From Silene conica (Eukaryota; Streptophyta; Magnoliopsida; Caryophyllales; Caryophyllaceae), in the NCBI GenBank assembly GCA_029255685.2, contig CM055318.2, forward strand, positions 32,972,001 through 33,036,000: a DNA stretch of 64,000 bases. Direction: 5' to 3'. The first letter of the stretch is position 1. Every line of letters begins with the position of its first letter. Shown piece by piece: positions 1 to 12,611 of the stretch. The position numbers and the translations under genes were made by a program. The notes beneath the pieces are model-generated. The model had not been told where the DNA came from and did not search any database. It saw nothing but the letters and a program-made list of their open reading frames with translations.

Positions 1-70
1 ATAGTACAATATTTTCAAGATTTTGTTAGGTATAGTTATTTACAATTAAGTTATTGACCTTTTTTTTCAG

Positions 71-853
71 TTCTCGAAGGATACTGGGATATTGGAGACC
101 CGGAATACGAGTGCGAGAAATGTAGGGCATAAATGTGGTTTCTAGAAAGAAAAGACAAAAAAAGGGGTACTAGATGCCCTAAGTTCTCATTGTGTTGCTC
201 TGATGGCAAAGTTGTGTTGCCATGTCTACAAGAATCACCTCAATTTCTAAAGTCTTTATTAAGTGGACAACATCGCTTAAGTAAGCATTATATTGATAAT
301 ATTCGACCTTATAATGCGATGTTTTCTTTCACATCAATGGATGGCAAGATTGATCACTCAGTCAATCAAGGTCGAGGTCCTTACACATTCAGGATGAGAG
401 GTCAAAACATTCACTGGATAGGAAGTTTGTTGCCATCCGCTGGAACAATGCCCAAATTTTGCCAGTTATACATATATGACACTGAAGAAGAAGTTCAAAA
501 TCGAAAAAATGCACTTAGGTATATGACTTGAGATCTGAAAATAACTATTGTTTGCTATTTATTTAATTATCTAATTAAAAAATTATATTAAGAACCTCAT
601 TATTACTTGTTGTGAATCCATTCAAAATACTCCAAATATGTTTGATGATGAGCTTATAGAATTGCTTAAAAACATGGTTGATGAGAAAAATCCTGTTGCA
701 AAGAATTTTAGGATGGCTAGGGATAGATTGGGTTCCGATGAAGACGTTGAGGTGAGTATTAGACTTATTTCTAGAAGGGACACGGATGGGAGAACATATA
801 ATCGTCCTATGGCTTCAGTGGCAACTTTGATTGAGAGTGATTTAGGACCAAAT
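71..853 (+). pseudogene. Helitron Rep/helicase, N-terminal fragment (decayed)
   Basis: Remnant of the rolling-circle Rep/helicase of a plant Helitron, which normally nicks and unwinds DNA during transposition. A T-rich tract ending in AG at 69-70 looks like a splice acceptor. The frame then reads a DIGDPEYECEKC zinc-finger-like stretch, an in-frame TAA at 130-132 and MWFLERK, followed by the family-typical PKFSLCCSDGKVVLP (about 178-222). It continues to QNRKNALR near 519, where GT at 520 probably starts a short intron. Coding resumes around 605-638 with MFDDELIELL, NFRMARDRLG and YNRPMASVATLIESDL. The domain order matches the helitron-like N domain. The nonsense codon and the loss of everything between this domain and the helicase C-terminus make it a pseudogene. 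Assignment to Helitron is confident; intron borders are approximate. Confidence 0.85.
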
Positions 854-1681
854 GATACCCGTCCTTGCGGGTGTCAAAGATGAAATTTATAAAACCAAAC
901 TAAAACTATAGATAGTGATAGCAAAGGTCGAAACACAGAGAGACAAGGTTAACCTTATTGTTTTAGTTTAATTGTTTAATCTAATTTCGTTCTTTTAGTA
1001 AGCATTAATGCAATCTTATTCTTTCATTGTTTCAATTCTTGTTCTCTCCTGTTCTTATTGTTTTAGTTTAATTGTTTTCTCCCTTAGTTTTAATCTTATA
1101 AACATGCATGTCATCTCATATTGGTTTCGTTAGATTCGTTGGTATTAATTTCTTGATTATGAGTAGCTAATTCTTTTGATTGGGAATTAGGGGAGTCACG
1201 GCAAATTAGGTTAAAATCCGGTAACATGAACTTTGTACCGATCTTATTTCCTATTGTTAGATTTGTTCTGCTAGATTGAAAGATTAGTGGAATAGGTTTA
1301 TTGATAGACTTAGAATTGCCCTTGAGCGGAAGCTTTGTGCTTTCTAGGAAACCCAAAGACCGTAAGGTTTTGGATGAATAATGACCGAAGGGCTTATTCA
1401 CATTTCCTGAGGTCGCGTATAAGGATCTCTTTGACTTGACTTTAGCCATGGTGAACCGAAGTTTCTGATCATCTTTTACTCTGTTTTAGACTTCACTTGT
1501 TTTATCGTTATTGTTGTTAGACTTAGCCAAATCAACCCCCCTTTAATTGTTCTTACGATAGACCCAAAATTTGCAAACAGAATTAACCTTGTCTCTCTGT
1601 GGTTCGACCCTTGCAATCACTATCTATAGTTTTAGTTTGGTTTTATAAATTTCATCTTTGACACCCATAACGACGGGTATC
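854..1681. mobile_element. TIR (foldback-like) element with about 90-bp inverted ends
   Basis: The two ends are long inverted repeats. Positions 854-950 and 1585-1681 are near reverse complements, sharing GATACCCGTC, TCAAAGATGAAATTTATAA and ACTATAGATAGTGAT. Each extreme end is also a small hairpin of the form GATACCC, 8 nt, GGGTRTC. No transposase is visible; the 112-aa reverse ORF inside has no recognisable domain. The element lies inside the Helitron Rep remnant. I see no target duplication (AAT on the left, ACA on the right). The flanks are non-adjacent parts of the Rep protein, so a deletion accompanied or followed insertion. A second, partial member starts at 31051. Confidence 0.75.
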
Positions 1682-2436
1682 ACAGACGTTGATGAAATTA
1701 GACAGTTTTCATAGTGGATTCTCGAAGTCGGTGATGGTTTAGCTGGTGGCCCAAATGATAGTGTAGCTACCATTGAATTACCCGAAGATATACTAATACA
1801 GTCATGATTAGATCCAATAGCTACCATTGTGGAGAGCACGTACCAATCTTTAAAAGATCACTTAGGTGACCCTCAATACTTCACTGAAAGAGTTGTACTA
1901 GCACCTACTCATGATATCGTCGAAGTGGTTAATGATTATGTCTTAGATCAAATTCAAAATGAGGAGAAAGTGTACTTAAGCTCTAATGAAATCAGCAAGG
2001 AAGAGACCAATTGTGGTGTTCGGGAACTTTACTCTACTGAATTTCTTAACTCTATCAGATGTTCTGGTTTACCCAATCACAACTTAAAACTCAAAATTGG
2101 AGCTATAGTCAAGCTTCTTAGAAACATCGACCAAGCAAATGGATTGTGCAATGGCACCTGAATGAAGGTAAATCATCTAGGAAATAGAGTGATAAGTGCA
2201 ACTGTTATTTCTGGCAGTCATATTGGTAGCAAGGTCTATATTCCCCGCATCACCTTGACACCTTCCGACACTACCAAGTTCCCAGTTAAGTTCGAAATGA
2301 GACAATTTCCTTTAGCGGTATGCTTTGCCATGACTATTAACAAAAGTCAAGGGCAATCTCTATCCCGTGGTTGGACTTTATCTTCCTAGACCAGTATTCA
2401 CCCATGGCCAATTGTATGTTGCCTTATCTAGGGTTA
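1682..2436 (+). pseudogene. Helitron helicase (PIF1-like) C-terminal fragment
   Basis: C-terminal part of a PIF1-like superfamily 1 helicase of Helitron type. In order it shows IVESTYQSL, FTERVVLAPTHDIVEVVNDYVL, YLSSNEISKEE, LYSTEFLNSIRCSGLPNHNL, LLRNIDQANGLCNGT, FAMTINKSQGQSL (the conserved INKSQGQ helicase motif) and LPRPVFTHGQLYVALSRV. Breaks are visible: TAG at about 1709 after QFS, a stop near 1806, TGA at 2160-2162 where the family has Arg after NGT, and a one-base shift near 2370 before the LPRPVF block. The frame runs to 2436, where the LTR array begins, and is completed at 19152-19254. Confidence 0.9.
2432..2436. repeat. Target-site duplication GGTTA, left copy
   Basis: GGTTA directly precedes the TGTAACACC terminus at 2437. 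The same GGTTA follows the last base of the array at 19152-19156. A single 5-bp duplication around the whole 16.7-kb array shows that the three LTRs and two internal regions share one integration site. Confidence 0.95.
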
Positions 2437-5224
2437 TGTAACACCCCCATAATCCTATTCATTAGTAAATAGGGTTTTCAAGTAAAATTCGGATAATGGG
2501 TGTGTCACAATTAAACCAAATGTGGTAGTAGTACCTAACCATGAAATAAAATAGGTAGTTGTCTAATGCAAAATTAAAATCCAAAGAGTAAAATACGATT
2601 ACAACCAAATTTAAAGTTTGCGGAAGCGAAAATAAGTTCAACGATCCAAAAGAAAGATAAAGTCTTTAAGCATTTGTCTTTGAATGAAACTATTAAGCGC
2701 GCTCTCCTGTGCATCCCACGACTAATTCCCATGAGTACCTGTTACACGATCTGCTCACACAATTTGTGATCACCGCAGGTCCCAACAAGGACAAAACAAA
2801 TAAAAGGGTCAACAATAATGTTGAGTAAGGTAAACAATCCGAATAAAGAATAAACGGAATATAAAATCATAACTTAAAAGACATTTTAAAATAATGTGTA
2901 ACAAAAGTGTTTCGAAAGATTGAAAACAGAGTATCACAATTTCCACTGTTAGTTGAAGGGGAACAAATAATTTCAAATGATTAAGAACAACATAAGTGTT
3001 CCAAAATATTCAAATCCATATCCAACCTTTCAAGATAATTCCAAACCAAAGAAAACATTTCTTTCCAACAATTTCCAACGTCGGTATATACTTGGATAGA
3101 GGCCGTATGAAGAGGATCCCCTCGCCCTAAACCGGATAAGACGGGGTTCTCCAAATCATGTACTAAACTGTCCTAGAATCCCGAGTGTGCACACCCCTCT
3201 AAGGGCCAACCCCAAAGAGGAAGATAAGAGGACGAGGTCTCGATCAACTAACCCCCATCAGAAGCTCTGTATAGGAAGTCCCTTATTATGGAACAACCTA
3301 CCCCTCTACCAAAACCGTTTCAAACCAACATGAGAATCCATTTCCAAATAACCAAGATACTTCCTTCAAATTTGATAACTCATCATAAGCTTGTAGAAAA
3401 GCAAAACGGTTTTGGTTCCCAAAACTTTTAAATTCATAAGGCACTTCTTTCCATATTAAACACAATCCCGTTTCAAAAGATCAAAACAAACAAATCTTTA
3501 TCCATAATCATTTTGTAAAATGAATTCAACCAATATAAATATTTCAATATAACCAAAAGTCTTACCATGCAAGATAGTAACAAATCGTAACGGTTTAATA
3601 AGAGTGTACGGATAAGCGTTTCCCTTACCTTACGAGCGATTAAAGGTTAGAGAGCCTCTTCTATGAATCCCGACTCTACATAATATTTAAAATAATAGTT
3701 ACTTATATGAACGACCATTACTAAGCTACTTGTAGTAAATTATGCGATAACTATACTTTCTCGGTTTTTACAGATTTGAAACAGAAACTTTAAATCGTCA
3801 TATCTCCTTCGTTACTAAATGTTTTGAGGTGAGACCAGTGGGGTTTGGTTCCTTAGTTAGTTGTCAATCTTTAATGTCTTGGTGGTAAGAGTCTAAAAAC
3901 GTGTTTAAGGGGTCCGAAGTTACAGTCTACCAAAGTTGGTCTAAAGGCGAGTCTTAAAAAGTTACGGGGTGGTAAATACTCTTAACATGTCGAAACTCGT
4001 CGAAACGAAAGCCTAATACACTTTGAATTCATTAAACTTTAACATGTGAAGAGATGGGTCACTGATTATATTTTTATGTATGACTAAATTACCCTTTTAT
4101 GGAAATGTAAGCTTTTAACAAGTAAGACTAATTAAAACATTTTTCCAGAACACAACAGAAACTTGTAAAAATCATAATAAATCCAAAACGTCATATTTTT
4201 GTGCATGGTCGGCTTTATTGGATTCCTTTATGTGTCTAAAACATATTGTTAACCATGCATGTTGTCTCAAAAATGGGTTTATCAGATCTATAAACGCGTT
4301 TTAAAAACAGTGGTCAGAAAATGAGTCATGAAAAGTTTTACATCATAAATCCCTCTTAACAAATCGAAACGAGTTGATTCAAAAGCCTATTATCATCTAG
4401 ACTCAATGTAGTTTAACATATTAAGAGATGAGACACTGATTCCTTTTGTAAATATGGTTTGATGACTCTTTAAGTGAGATCTAGTGATTCGGTTAAGAAG
4501 AAAACAGGCTGTAGTATATGATTTTTCATTTCTAAACGGTTCATGCAAACGTCCTAATTTTTGGTGAGTGATTTTATAACAACTTAAGGAAAGTCCCAAA
4601 TTTTTGTTTTCTGAAAATACTCATTTTAACATGTGTTTTCAGATCTACTACATGCATGCTACGTTTTTGACAAAATAACGGTTTTTACTATGTTCAATCC
4701 TTTGCATGCATGGTTGTAGATTCTTAAGTTCATGTTTAGATGTTAGGTGATATGTGAATGCATGTTAAAAAAGTTATAAAATCAGATTTGAAGGGAAAAG
4801 TAAGCTTACTTAGTGTAGAACTTCAAGTATATGCAAGATCCTTCTTCCTTACAACCCCTTTCTTCTTCTCCTTCTTATTCTCTCTTCCTCACTCTATTTT
4901 ATGTGTTGTTTGTGTGTGTTTTATGTGGGGAATAGGCTGGTGTCTTGGGTGTCTTAAAGAGGTAAGAAAAAGAACAAACAAAGGTATGGGGAAAGGGGAG
5001 GAGTGACGGCTCAATGCATGGGGAAGGGGAGATGTTTTCTTCTTTTCCTCTTTCCCATGCATGTGTAAACGTACCAGTTTTTTTTTTGTCGTTTACGGTT
5101 TTTCGTGCGACGGTTTTACGTACGTAATTCTCGGTTTTAATTAAATCATACTCGGATTTAATTAGTACTCGAGCTTAAATTAAATTATCCGTTAAAAATT
5201 ACTACGGATATTGCGGGTATTATA
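2437..5224 (-). repeat. LTR copy 1 (sense 3' LTR), 2788 bp
   Basis: On the plus strand it starts TGTAACACC and ends GGGTATTATA, so in sense it is TA...CA. It looks identical by eye to copy 2, including a T10 run near 5080. The small ORFs inside (4393-4599 minus and 4758-5006 plus) recur unchanged in all three LTRs and have no recognisable domain, so I do not call them genes. A C-rich block around 3100-3300 resembles blocks in other Tekay-type LTRs further right. Confidence 0.93.
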
Positions 5225-5396
5225 ATCTACCCACCTTAAAAACGAACTTCGTCCTCGAAGTTTAAAATTACCCTCTACGCGCAAAGCTAACAGCATTATT
5301 AAAACGATCCCAAATCAAGCAAAGAAAAGAATAAGGAAATGCAAAATATGTAGGTATTACATCCTATCTCGCTTAAGGATTGTTACGTCCTCGTAA

Positions 5397-5648
5397 CTAG
5401 GTAATTACCTCGAAGAGCTCTGGGTATATAAGTTTCATGGCCTCCTTGGCTTCCCGAGTGGCCTCCTCGGTGTCATGGTTCGACCATAGCACCATGATTA
5501 TGCGGGTCTCTCCGTTTCGTGTCTTTCGAACTTTACTATCCAAGATCTTAACAGGCCGCTCCTCATAAGATAGCGAATTGTCGAGCTCTAGCACTACCTC
5601 TCTAATTTGTTCCAAGATCCCATACAAACTTATATATTTCAGGGTCAA
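5397..5648 (-). pseudogene. Chromodomain-type C-terminus of a Ty3/gypsy (Tekay-like) integrase, remnant
   Basis: An 83-codon minus-strand frame contains RPVKILDSKVRKTRNGE, IIMVLWSNHDTEEATREAKE and MKLIYPELFEVIT. This is the pattern PVxILDxxVxxxRxxxIxxVxVLWxNHxxEEATWExExxMxxxYPxLF found at the end of chromovirus polyproteins, where it helps target integration to chromatin. It lies about 170 bp from the 3' LTR in sense, exactly where the end of pol belongs. The rest of pol is absent. The usual Trp of EEATWE is Arg here. It is probably not a functional protein, but it gives the lineage. Confidence 0.8.
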
Positions 5649-8600
5649 CTTCTTTCCCTTCTAAGAAAATCGTATTACCCTCGTAATGGGTTATACTCTC
5701 CACAACACTTTTTATTCCACCTGTTATTAAATAATCGGTCATTATCCGTTCCTAAGTTACGTGCGAGCTCTAGATGTTTCTCTTTAGTCAACTATATATA
5801 TCTTCTACCTTAATCATTTTCATCTATCATCAAACCCTTTACACGTGTTCATTAGTATCCATCAACCAATTGCGTTGCTAACAACTCCTTAAAGCCAAAA
5901 TCTTAAAATTTTCTCTATAACCTCAAGTCGGAATAAATTTATCCTCAAATAGTCAAATAATCATAAACTACTAACTACGTCGGTATGTCGGTATGTCACT
6001 AAATGCGAATATGCATGAAATTATAGTCACCCTTAACTTAATTCTCATATTACACAGTCGTACTATCATTCCCAAAATTTCATAACATTTCGTGTCTCTC
6101 ATCAGTAATTCAATTTAGCAACCATAGTCGATCCTTATTTGAAAACTTCAAAATTCATTTCTCCATCTCTTAACCATGAATCCATTACATCTGTCAAACC
6201 TCTTAATACCTATTAAAACCAATACATACCCTGATAAATTTAGCATTTTCCATCGACATTAAATCTCTAATTAGCCATTAAACTTTTTCCACAAATTCAC
6301 TCTTACCGGTACTAAGTCTTCCGAGCATAAATTATTTAAACATTATTATCTTATATCCCACATACCACAAGTATATATTCAATATTTACGACAAAAGTTT
6401 CCGAAATTCTTATAACTTTTACCTCAAATAATAAGTGTTCCTCAATAAGATCAATTCATATCATACTAGGTCAATCTTTGGTTTTATTCACCATGTACTT
6501 TCCTTGGTCATGTCCATTAGTTGCAACCCAATATATGTATTCCAAGATCATATCTTAACTTCATCACATATATTAATTTCACTTGGTCCTTTGTGAAATC
6601 AATATATACCAATCTTTAAGTCCTCTAAGTCCTCTTCATTATTACATTATATGTCCACAATTGATCATAATCACATGACTTGCTAATCAATCCACATTGC
6701 CTTGTCCAATACTTCTAACTAGAATTCCTTCAAGTTTATTGGTAACCTACTTTCTTAATTTCTAAGATCACATCGTTAATATCTTACTACGCAAGATCAT
6801 AACACTCAGTTGGCTACTATCCTAATGTCTATTGTATTCCTAATATAACTAGTATTCTTACCACGCATTTACTACTCGTGACATTGTTATTCTACACCTA
6901 CATAAACGCCTGGATAACAACCCTAGATATTGCAGAAATCCTCATAATTATCACCATTTAAAATTTTTAGTCGAAATCCACATCTAGATCGCACTTTTCC
7001 TCGGGTTCATCATTTTCTCTTACGCCCCCTAGTGAGGTATATTATCGCTCATGCTTTAATCACAATCACTTAGCATCTCTTTATAGCGCACTAGACTATA
7101 TACCTCACAGGTATCATGTTCATAATCCGTAAGCTCAAATTTCCCATATTATCCATCTCACGTCCTTGTGACTACATATCTTACTTTCTAATCCATAATC
7201 TCTTCTCATTCTATATGTTACTTACACATCCAATGAAGCTCGTCTTATATATAGTATGACTGATAACTAGCTTAAGCACGTGAACAACTATCTTTCTCAC
7301 CAATGTGCCTATAAGGTATAAACAAGTCTCTCAATCAGGTATAATAATACAATTTCTCTTACCCCGACAAATTGTTCATTCTTATTAATCACCATTAAAG
7401 CATTATGTGCATCCCTCATCCAGGCCTTAAATATTACAAATCTCTTTGACCTCCTCTCTAAATCCAAGGAGAAATTACCATATGTAAACTAGTTCTTTCA
7501 TGTATCCCCAATAAAATTCATTTACATCACTCTGGTCAAATAAACTACTCACCTTAAGGGTTTAATGTCCTTTCCACTCATATGTACTAATGTTCAAATC
7601 TAGTCCTTGATACTAATTACCTCAACTAATTTCATCAAGTAAGAATCACTACTGTTTGGTCTAAGCTTTTCATTTCCTCAAAGTCTCGTTGCCACCAAAA
7701 TTACCAATGTCGTACCTGTGAAATCTCTTTGTCATAACTAATGCAAAAGAAGTGTATGCCATATCTATGCAGTTCTCCACAAAATGCATTGATAACTTAT
7801 ATATATAACTTTACATCCCGATAACGCATTCATAACTACATCATAAATACCACTCAATGCCTTAAACAAAGTCAATATGATAAAATTACACCTTAATATC
7901 CTTGCACTAACTCGAACCCTAATGATCACCTAATATTCATATTCGTAACTATCACTCCAATTGATCAAGTCCTAGTACCTTAATTCTTTTCTTTTATACC
8001 TTTCAGTAAATAGTTTCTACTCATACTATCTATACCACTGATACCCACATAACATCATCATCTTCATCAAACATCGTTGCATAAAAGTAAATCCCTTATT
8101 TAATTTTTTTTTCCAAATAGTTCTTAATAACCCTTCAAGTTAAACCGAATCATTTGTGTCATAACCTTCGAAGAAAAATTATCCACTTATAAATCCCAAT
8201 ACTTTTCTTATCACCATAATAACATTATAAATTCATTGATACCTCACCTAAGTAGCTAGATTATTATTCCGCAACTTTTATGCACATGACTAACTCTTTG
8301 TAACGTCTCTAGTTTTCCGTATTCACAATTTCAATACTCAATTCAACACGCAACTTTCATTTCTAAAACTCACTGTATTTGGGATCTCTAAATCGGCAAC
8401 CATAAATAGGTGAATTCATTCATACAAAATCCTCTAAGTTCTCCATTTTTTTTCCTAATGGTATCATTGGTATATAATGGATCAAAACATTTCAAACAAA
8501 ATCCTATCTCCATAAATTTACCAACGGCTAAATATCGGTATTTCCTTCCTGTCATATGAAACCCTTTCTTAACTTAGATTTTTCTTCTCCACACACTAAG

Positions 8601-9384
8601 GTTCTTAAATAAGATGCAATATTCCTTTGATCATATAACTAATGTACCTCAACTAATGCACCGACTTAACTACTATACTTTCACTTATCTTATGTATCTC
8701 CAAAATATACGGTTCATTTATCATCCATACTTGTTACACAATGTATAACTCTAAATGAAATACTAGCATACTTCGATCACAATTGTACAACTGCCTTATA
8801 ATACCAAATACTTAGAAAAACATTAAGTTGAGCTATATCATCTATCATTGGTAACACCATTCTTTTATTCAGCGGTAACCCAAGTGGCGAAACTACACCG
8901 TCAAATAATTATGGTCATTACGCTTTACCTCCAAATATAACCAAAAGATATGTCATTCAATAGATTACCGGTAGTGATGATTGTTACAAAATAACTCACG
9001 TTATGAAATAAAATCTCATGTATAAATCACAACGAATTCAATAAGGAACATGTCCCATTTATCATCACAATTAAACTTCGATTCTATAACACCATAATAT
9101 ATGAACAATCAATCAAATGTATTTCGCATCATATTAACATACTTTATTGCATTCCATTCCGTACCCCTTTCAATTCACAGTGCTCAAATATCCAAGTCTA
9201 TTCTAACAATTCACATATAGCAATATACGTCCCATATAAATCCCACACTCAACTCACCCGCGTCATTTAATTTTATAACTTTTTTTTTTTTTGGAAAACT
9301 TTTGCAAATATTTACTATGGTCGGTCAATGTACGGGCGGTGAAAAGATATGAAGATCTAATCACCTTTCCAAGAAGCAAAACCC

Positions 9385-9396
9385 GCTCTGATACCA
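9385..9396 (-). promoter_or_regulatory. Primer-binding site for initiator Met tRNA (internal copy 1)
   Basis: Plus-strand GCTCTGATACCA is the reverse complement of TGGTATCAGAGC. It sits 3 bases inside the internal region next to LTR 2. This fixes the element's orientation as minus. Confidence 0.93.
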
Positions 9397-9399
9397 CTT

Positions 9400-12187
9400 T
9401 GTAACACCCCCATAATCCTATTCATTAGTAAATAGGGTTTTCAAGTAAAATTCGGATAATGGGTGTGTCACAATTAAACCAAATGTGGTAGTAGTACCTA
9501 ACCATGAAATAAAATAGGTAGTTGTCTAATGCAAAATTAAAATCCAAAGAGTAAAATACGATTACAACCAAATTTAAAGTTTGCGGAAGCGAAAATAAGT
9601 TCAACGATCCAAAAGAAAGATAAAGTCTTTAAGCATTTGTCTTTGAATGAAACTATTAAGCGCGCTCTCCTGTGCATCCCACGACTAATTCCCATGAGTA
9701 CCTGTTACACGATCTGCTCACACAATTTGTGATCACCGCAGGTCCCAACAAGGACAAAACAAATAAAAGGGTCAACAATAATGTTGAGTAAGGTAAACAA
9801 TCCGAATAAAGAATAAACGGAATATAAAATCATAACTTAAAAGACATTTTAAAATAATGTGTAACAAAAGTGTTTCGAAAGATTGAAAACAGAGTATCAC
9901 AATTTCCACTGTTAGTTGAAGGGGAACAAATAATTTCAAATGATTAAGAACAACATAAGTGTTCCAAAATATTCAAATCCATATCCAACCTTTCAAGATA
10001 ATTCCAAACCAAAGAAAACATTTCTTTCCAACAATTTCCAACGTCGGTATATACTTGGATAGAGGCCGTATGAAGAGGATCCCCTCGCCCTAAACCGGAT
10101 AAGACGGGGTTCTCCAAATCATGTACTAAACTGTCCTAGAATCCCGAGTGTGCACACCCCTCTAAGGGCCAACCCCAAAGAGGAAGATAAGAGGACGAGG
10201 TCTCGATCAACTAACCCCCATCAGAAGCTCTGTATAGGAAGTCCCTTATTATGGAACAACCTACCCCTCTACCAAAACCGTTTCAAACCAACATGAGAAT
10301 CCATTTCCAAATAACCAAGATACTTCCTTCAAATTTGATAACTCATCATAAGCTTGTAGAAAAGCAAAACGGTTTTGGTTCCCAAAACTTTTAAATTCAT
10401 AAGGCACTTCTTTCCATATTAAACACAATCCCGTTTCAAAAGATCAAAACAAACAAATCTTTATCCATAATCATTTTGTAAAATGAATTCAACCAATATA
10501 AATATTTCAATATAACCAAAAGTCTTACCATGCAAGATAGTAACAAATCGTAACGGTTTAATAAGAGTGTACGGATAAGCGTTTCCCTTACCTTACGAGC
10601 GATTAAAGGTTAGAGAGCCTCTTCTATGAATCCCGACTCTACATAATATTTAAAATAATAGTTACTTATATGAACGACCATTACTAAGCTACTTGTAGTA
10701 AATTATGCGATAACTATACTTTCTCGGTTTTTACAGATTTGAAACAGAAACTTTAAATCGTCATATCTCCTTCGTTACTAAATGTTTTGAGGTGAGACCA
10801 GTGGGGTTTGGTTCCTTAGTTAGTTGTCAATCTTTAATGTCTTGGTGGTAAGAGTCTAAAAACGTGTTTAAGGGGTCCGAAGTTACAGTCTACCAAAGTT
10901 GGTCTAAAGGCGAGTCTTAAAAAGTTACGGGGTGGTAAATACTCTTAACATGTCGAAACTCGTCGAAACGAAAGCCTAATACACTTTGAATTCATTAAAC
11001 TTTAACATGTGAAGAGATGGGTCACTGATTATATTTTTATGTATGACTAAATTACCCTTTTATGGAAATGTAAGCTTTTAACAAGTAAGACTAATTAAAA
11101 CATTTTTCCAGAACACAACAGAAACTTGTAAAAATCATAATAAATCCAAAACGTCATATTTTTGTGCATGGTCGGCTTTATTGGATTCCTTTATGTGTCT
11201 AAAACATATTGTTAACCATGCATGTTGTCTCAAAAATGGGTTTATCAGATCTATAAACGCGTTTTAAAAACAGTGGTCAGAAAATGAGTCATGAAAAGTT
11301 TTACATCATAAATCCCTCTTAACAAATCGAAACGAGTTGATTCAAAAGCCTATTATCATCTAGACTCAATGTAGTTTAACATATTAAGAGATGAGACACT
11401 GATTCCTTTTGTAAATATGGTTTGATGACTCTTTAAGTGAGATCTAGTGATTCGGTTAAGAAGAAAACAGGCTGTAGTATATGATTTTTCATTTCTAAAC
11501 GGTTCATGCAAACGTCCTAATTTTTGGTGAGTGATTTTATAACAACTTAAGGAAAGTCCCAAATTTTTGTTTTCTGAAAATACTCATTTTAACATGTGTT
11601 TTCAGATCTACTACATGCATGCTACGTTTTTGACAAAATAACGGTTTTTACTATGTTCAATCCTTTGCATGCATGGTTGTAGATTCTTAAGTTCATGTTT
11701 AGATGTTAGGTGATATGTGAATGCATGTTAAAAAAGTTATAAAATCAGATTTGAAGGGAAAAGTAAGCTTACTTAGTGTAGAACTTCAAGTATATGCAAG
11801 ATCCTTCTTCCTTACAACCCCTTTCTTCTTCTCCTTCTTATTCTCTCTTCCTCACTCTATTTTATGTGTTGTTTGTGTGTGTTTTATGTGGGGAATAGGC
11901 TGGTGTCTTGGGTGTCTTAAAGAGGTAAGAAAAAGAACAAACAAAGGTATGGGGAAAGGGGAGGAGTGACGGCTCAATGCATGGGGAAGGGGAGATGTTT
12001 TCTTCTTTTCCTCTTTCCCATGCATGTGTAAACGTACCAGTTTTTTTTTTGTCGTTTACGGTTTTTCGTGCGACGGTTTTACGTACGTAATTCTCGGTTT
12101 TAATTAAATCATACTCGGATTTAATTAGTACTCGAGCTTAAATTAAATTATCCGTTAAAAATTACTACGGATATTGCGGGTATTATA
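9400..12187 (-). repeat. LTR copy 2 (central LTR), 2788 bp
   Basis: Central LTR shared by both units. At the three sites where copy 3 differs, it carries the same bases as copy 1. A solo central LTR between two internal regions is the hallmark of a tandem, multi-LTR element. Confidence 0.93.
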
Positions 12188-12359
12188 ATCTACCCACCTT
12201 AAAAACGAACTTCGTCCTCGAAGTTTAAAATTACCCTCTACGCGCAAAGCTAACAGCATTATTAAAACGATCCCAAATCAAGCAAAGAAAAGAATAAGGA
12301 AATGCAAAATATGTAGGTATTACATCCTATCTCGCTTAAGGATTGTTACGTCCTCGTAA

Positions 12360-12611
12360 CTAGGTAATTACCTCGAAGAGCTCTGGGTATATAAGTTTCA
12401 TGGCCTCCTTGGCTTCCCGAGTGGCCTCCTCGGTGTCATGGTTCGACCATAGCACCATGATTATGCGGGTCTCTCCGTTTCGTGTCTTTCGAACTTTACT
12501 ATCCAAGATCTTAACAGGCCGCTCCTCATAAGATAGCGAATTGTCGAGCTCTAGCACTACCTCTCTAATTTGTTCCAAGATCCCATACAAACTTATATAT
12601 TTCAGGGTCAA
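12360..12611 (-). pseudogene. Chromodomain-type integrase tail, second copy
   Basis: Identical translation to the 5397-5648 relic, shifted by exactly 6963 bp. Identity of an otherwise useless reading frame in both units indicates that the duplication is recent. Confidence 0.8.

Larger units (their letters stand above)
5225..9399 (-). mobile_element. Internal region 1 of the array (4175 bp, essentially non-coding)
   Basis: Between LTR 1 and LTR 2. The only protein relic is the chromodomain-type tail at 5397-5648. The remaining ~3.7 kb has no ORF above about 80 codons in any frame. It shows strong strand asymmetry: the plus strand is rich in A, T and C and poor in G, so the element transcript would be C-poor. 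The purine tract in sense (AAGGTGGGTAGAT, plus positions 5225-5237) abuts the LTR as expected for plus-strand priming. Confidence 0.88.

Noticed and set aside
1596..1620. tRNA-like B box (GGTTCGACCC)
   Set aside because: No A box or cloverleaf around it, and the word belongs to the conserved inverted end of the TIR element.
4393..5006. Two ORFs (68 and 82 codons) repeated identically at +6963 and +13926
   Set aside because: They lie inside the LTR, overlap no domain, and their identity simply follows LTR identity.
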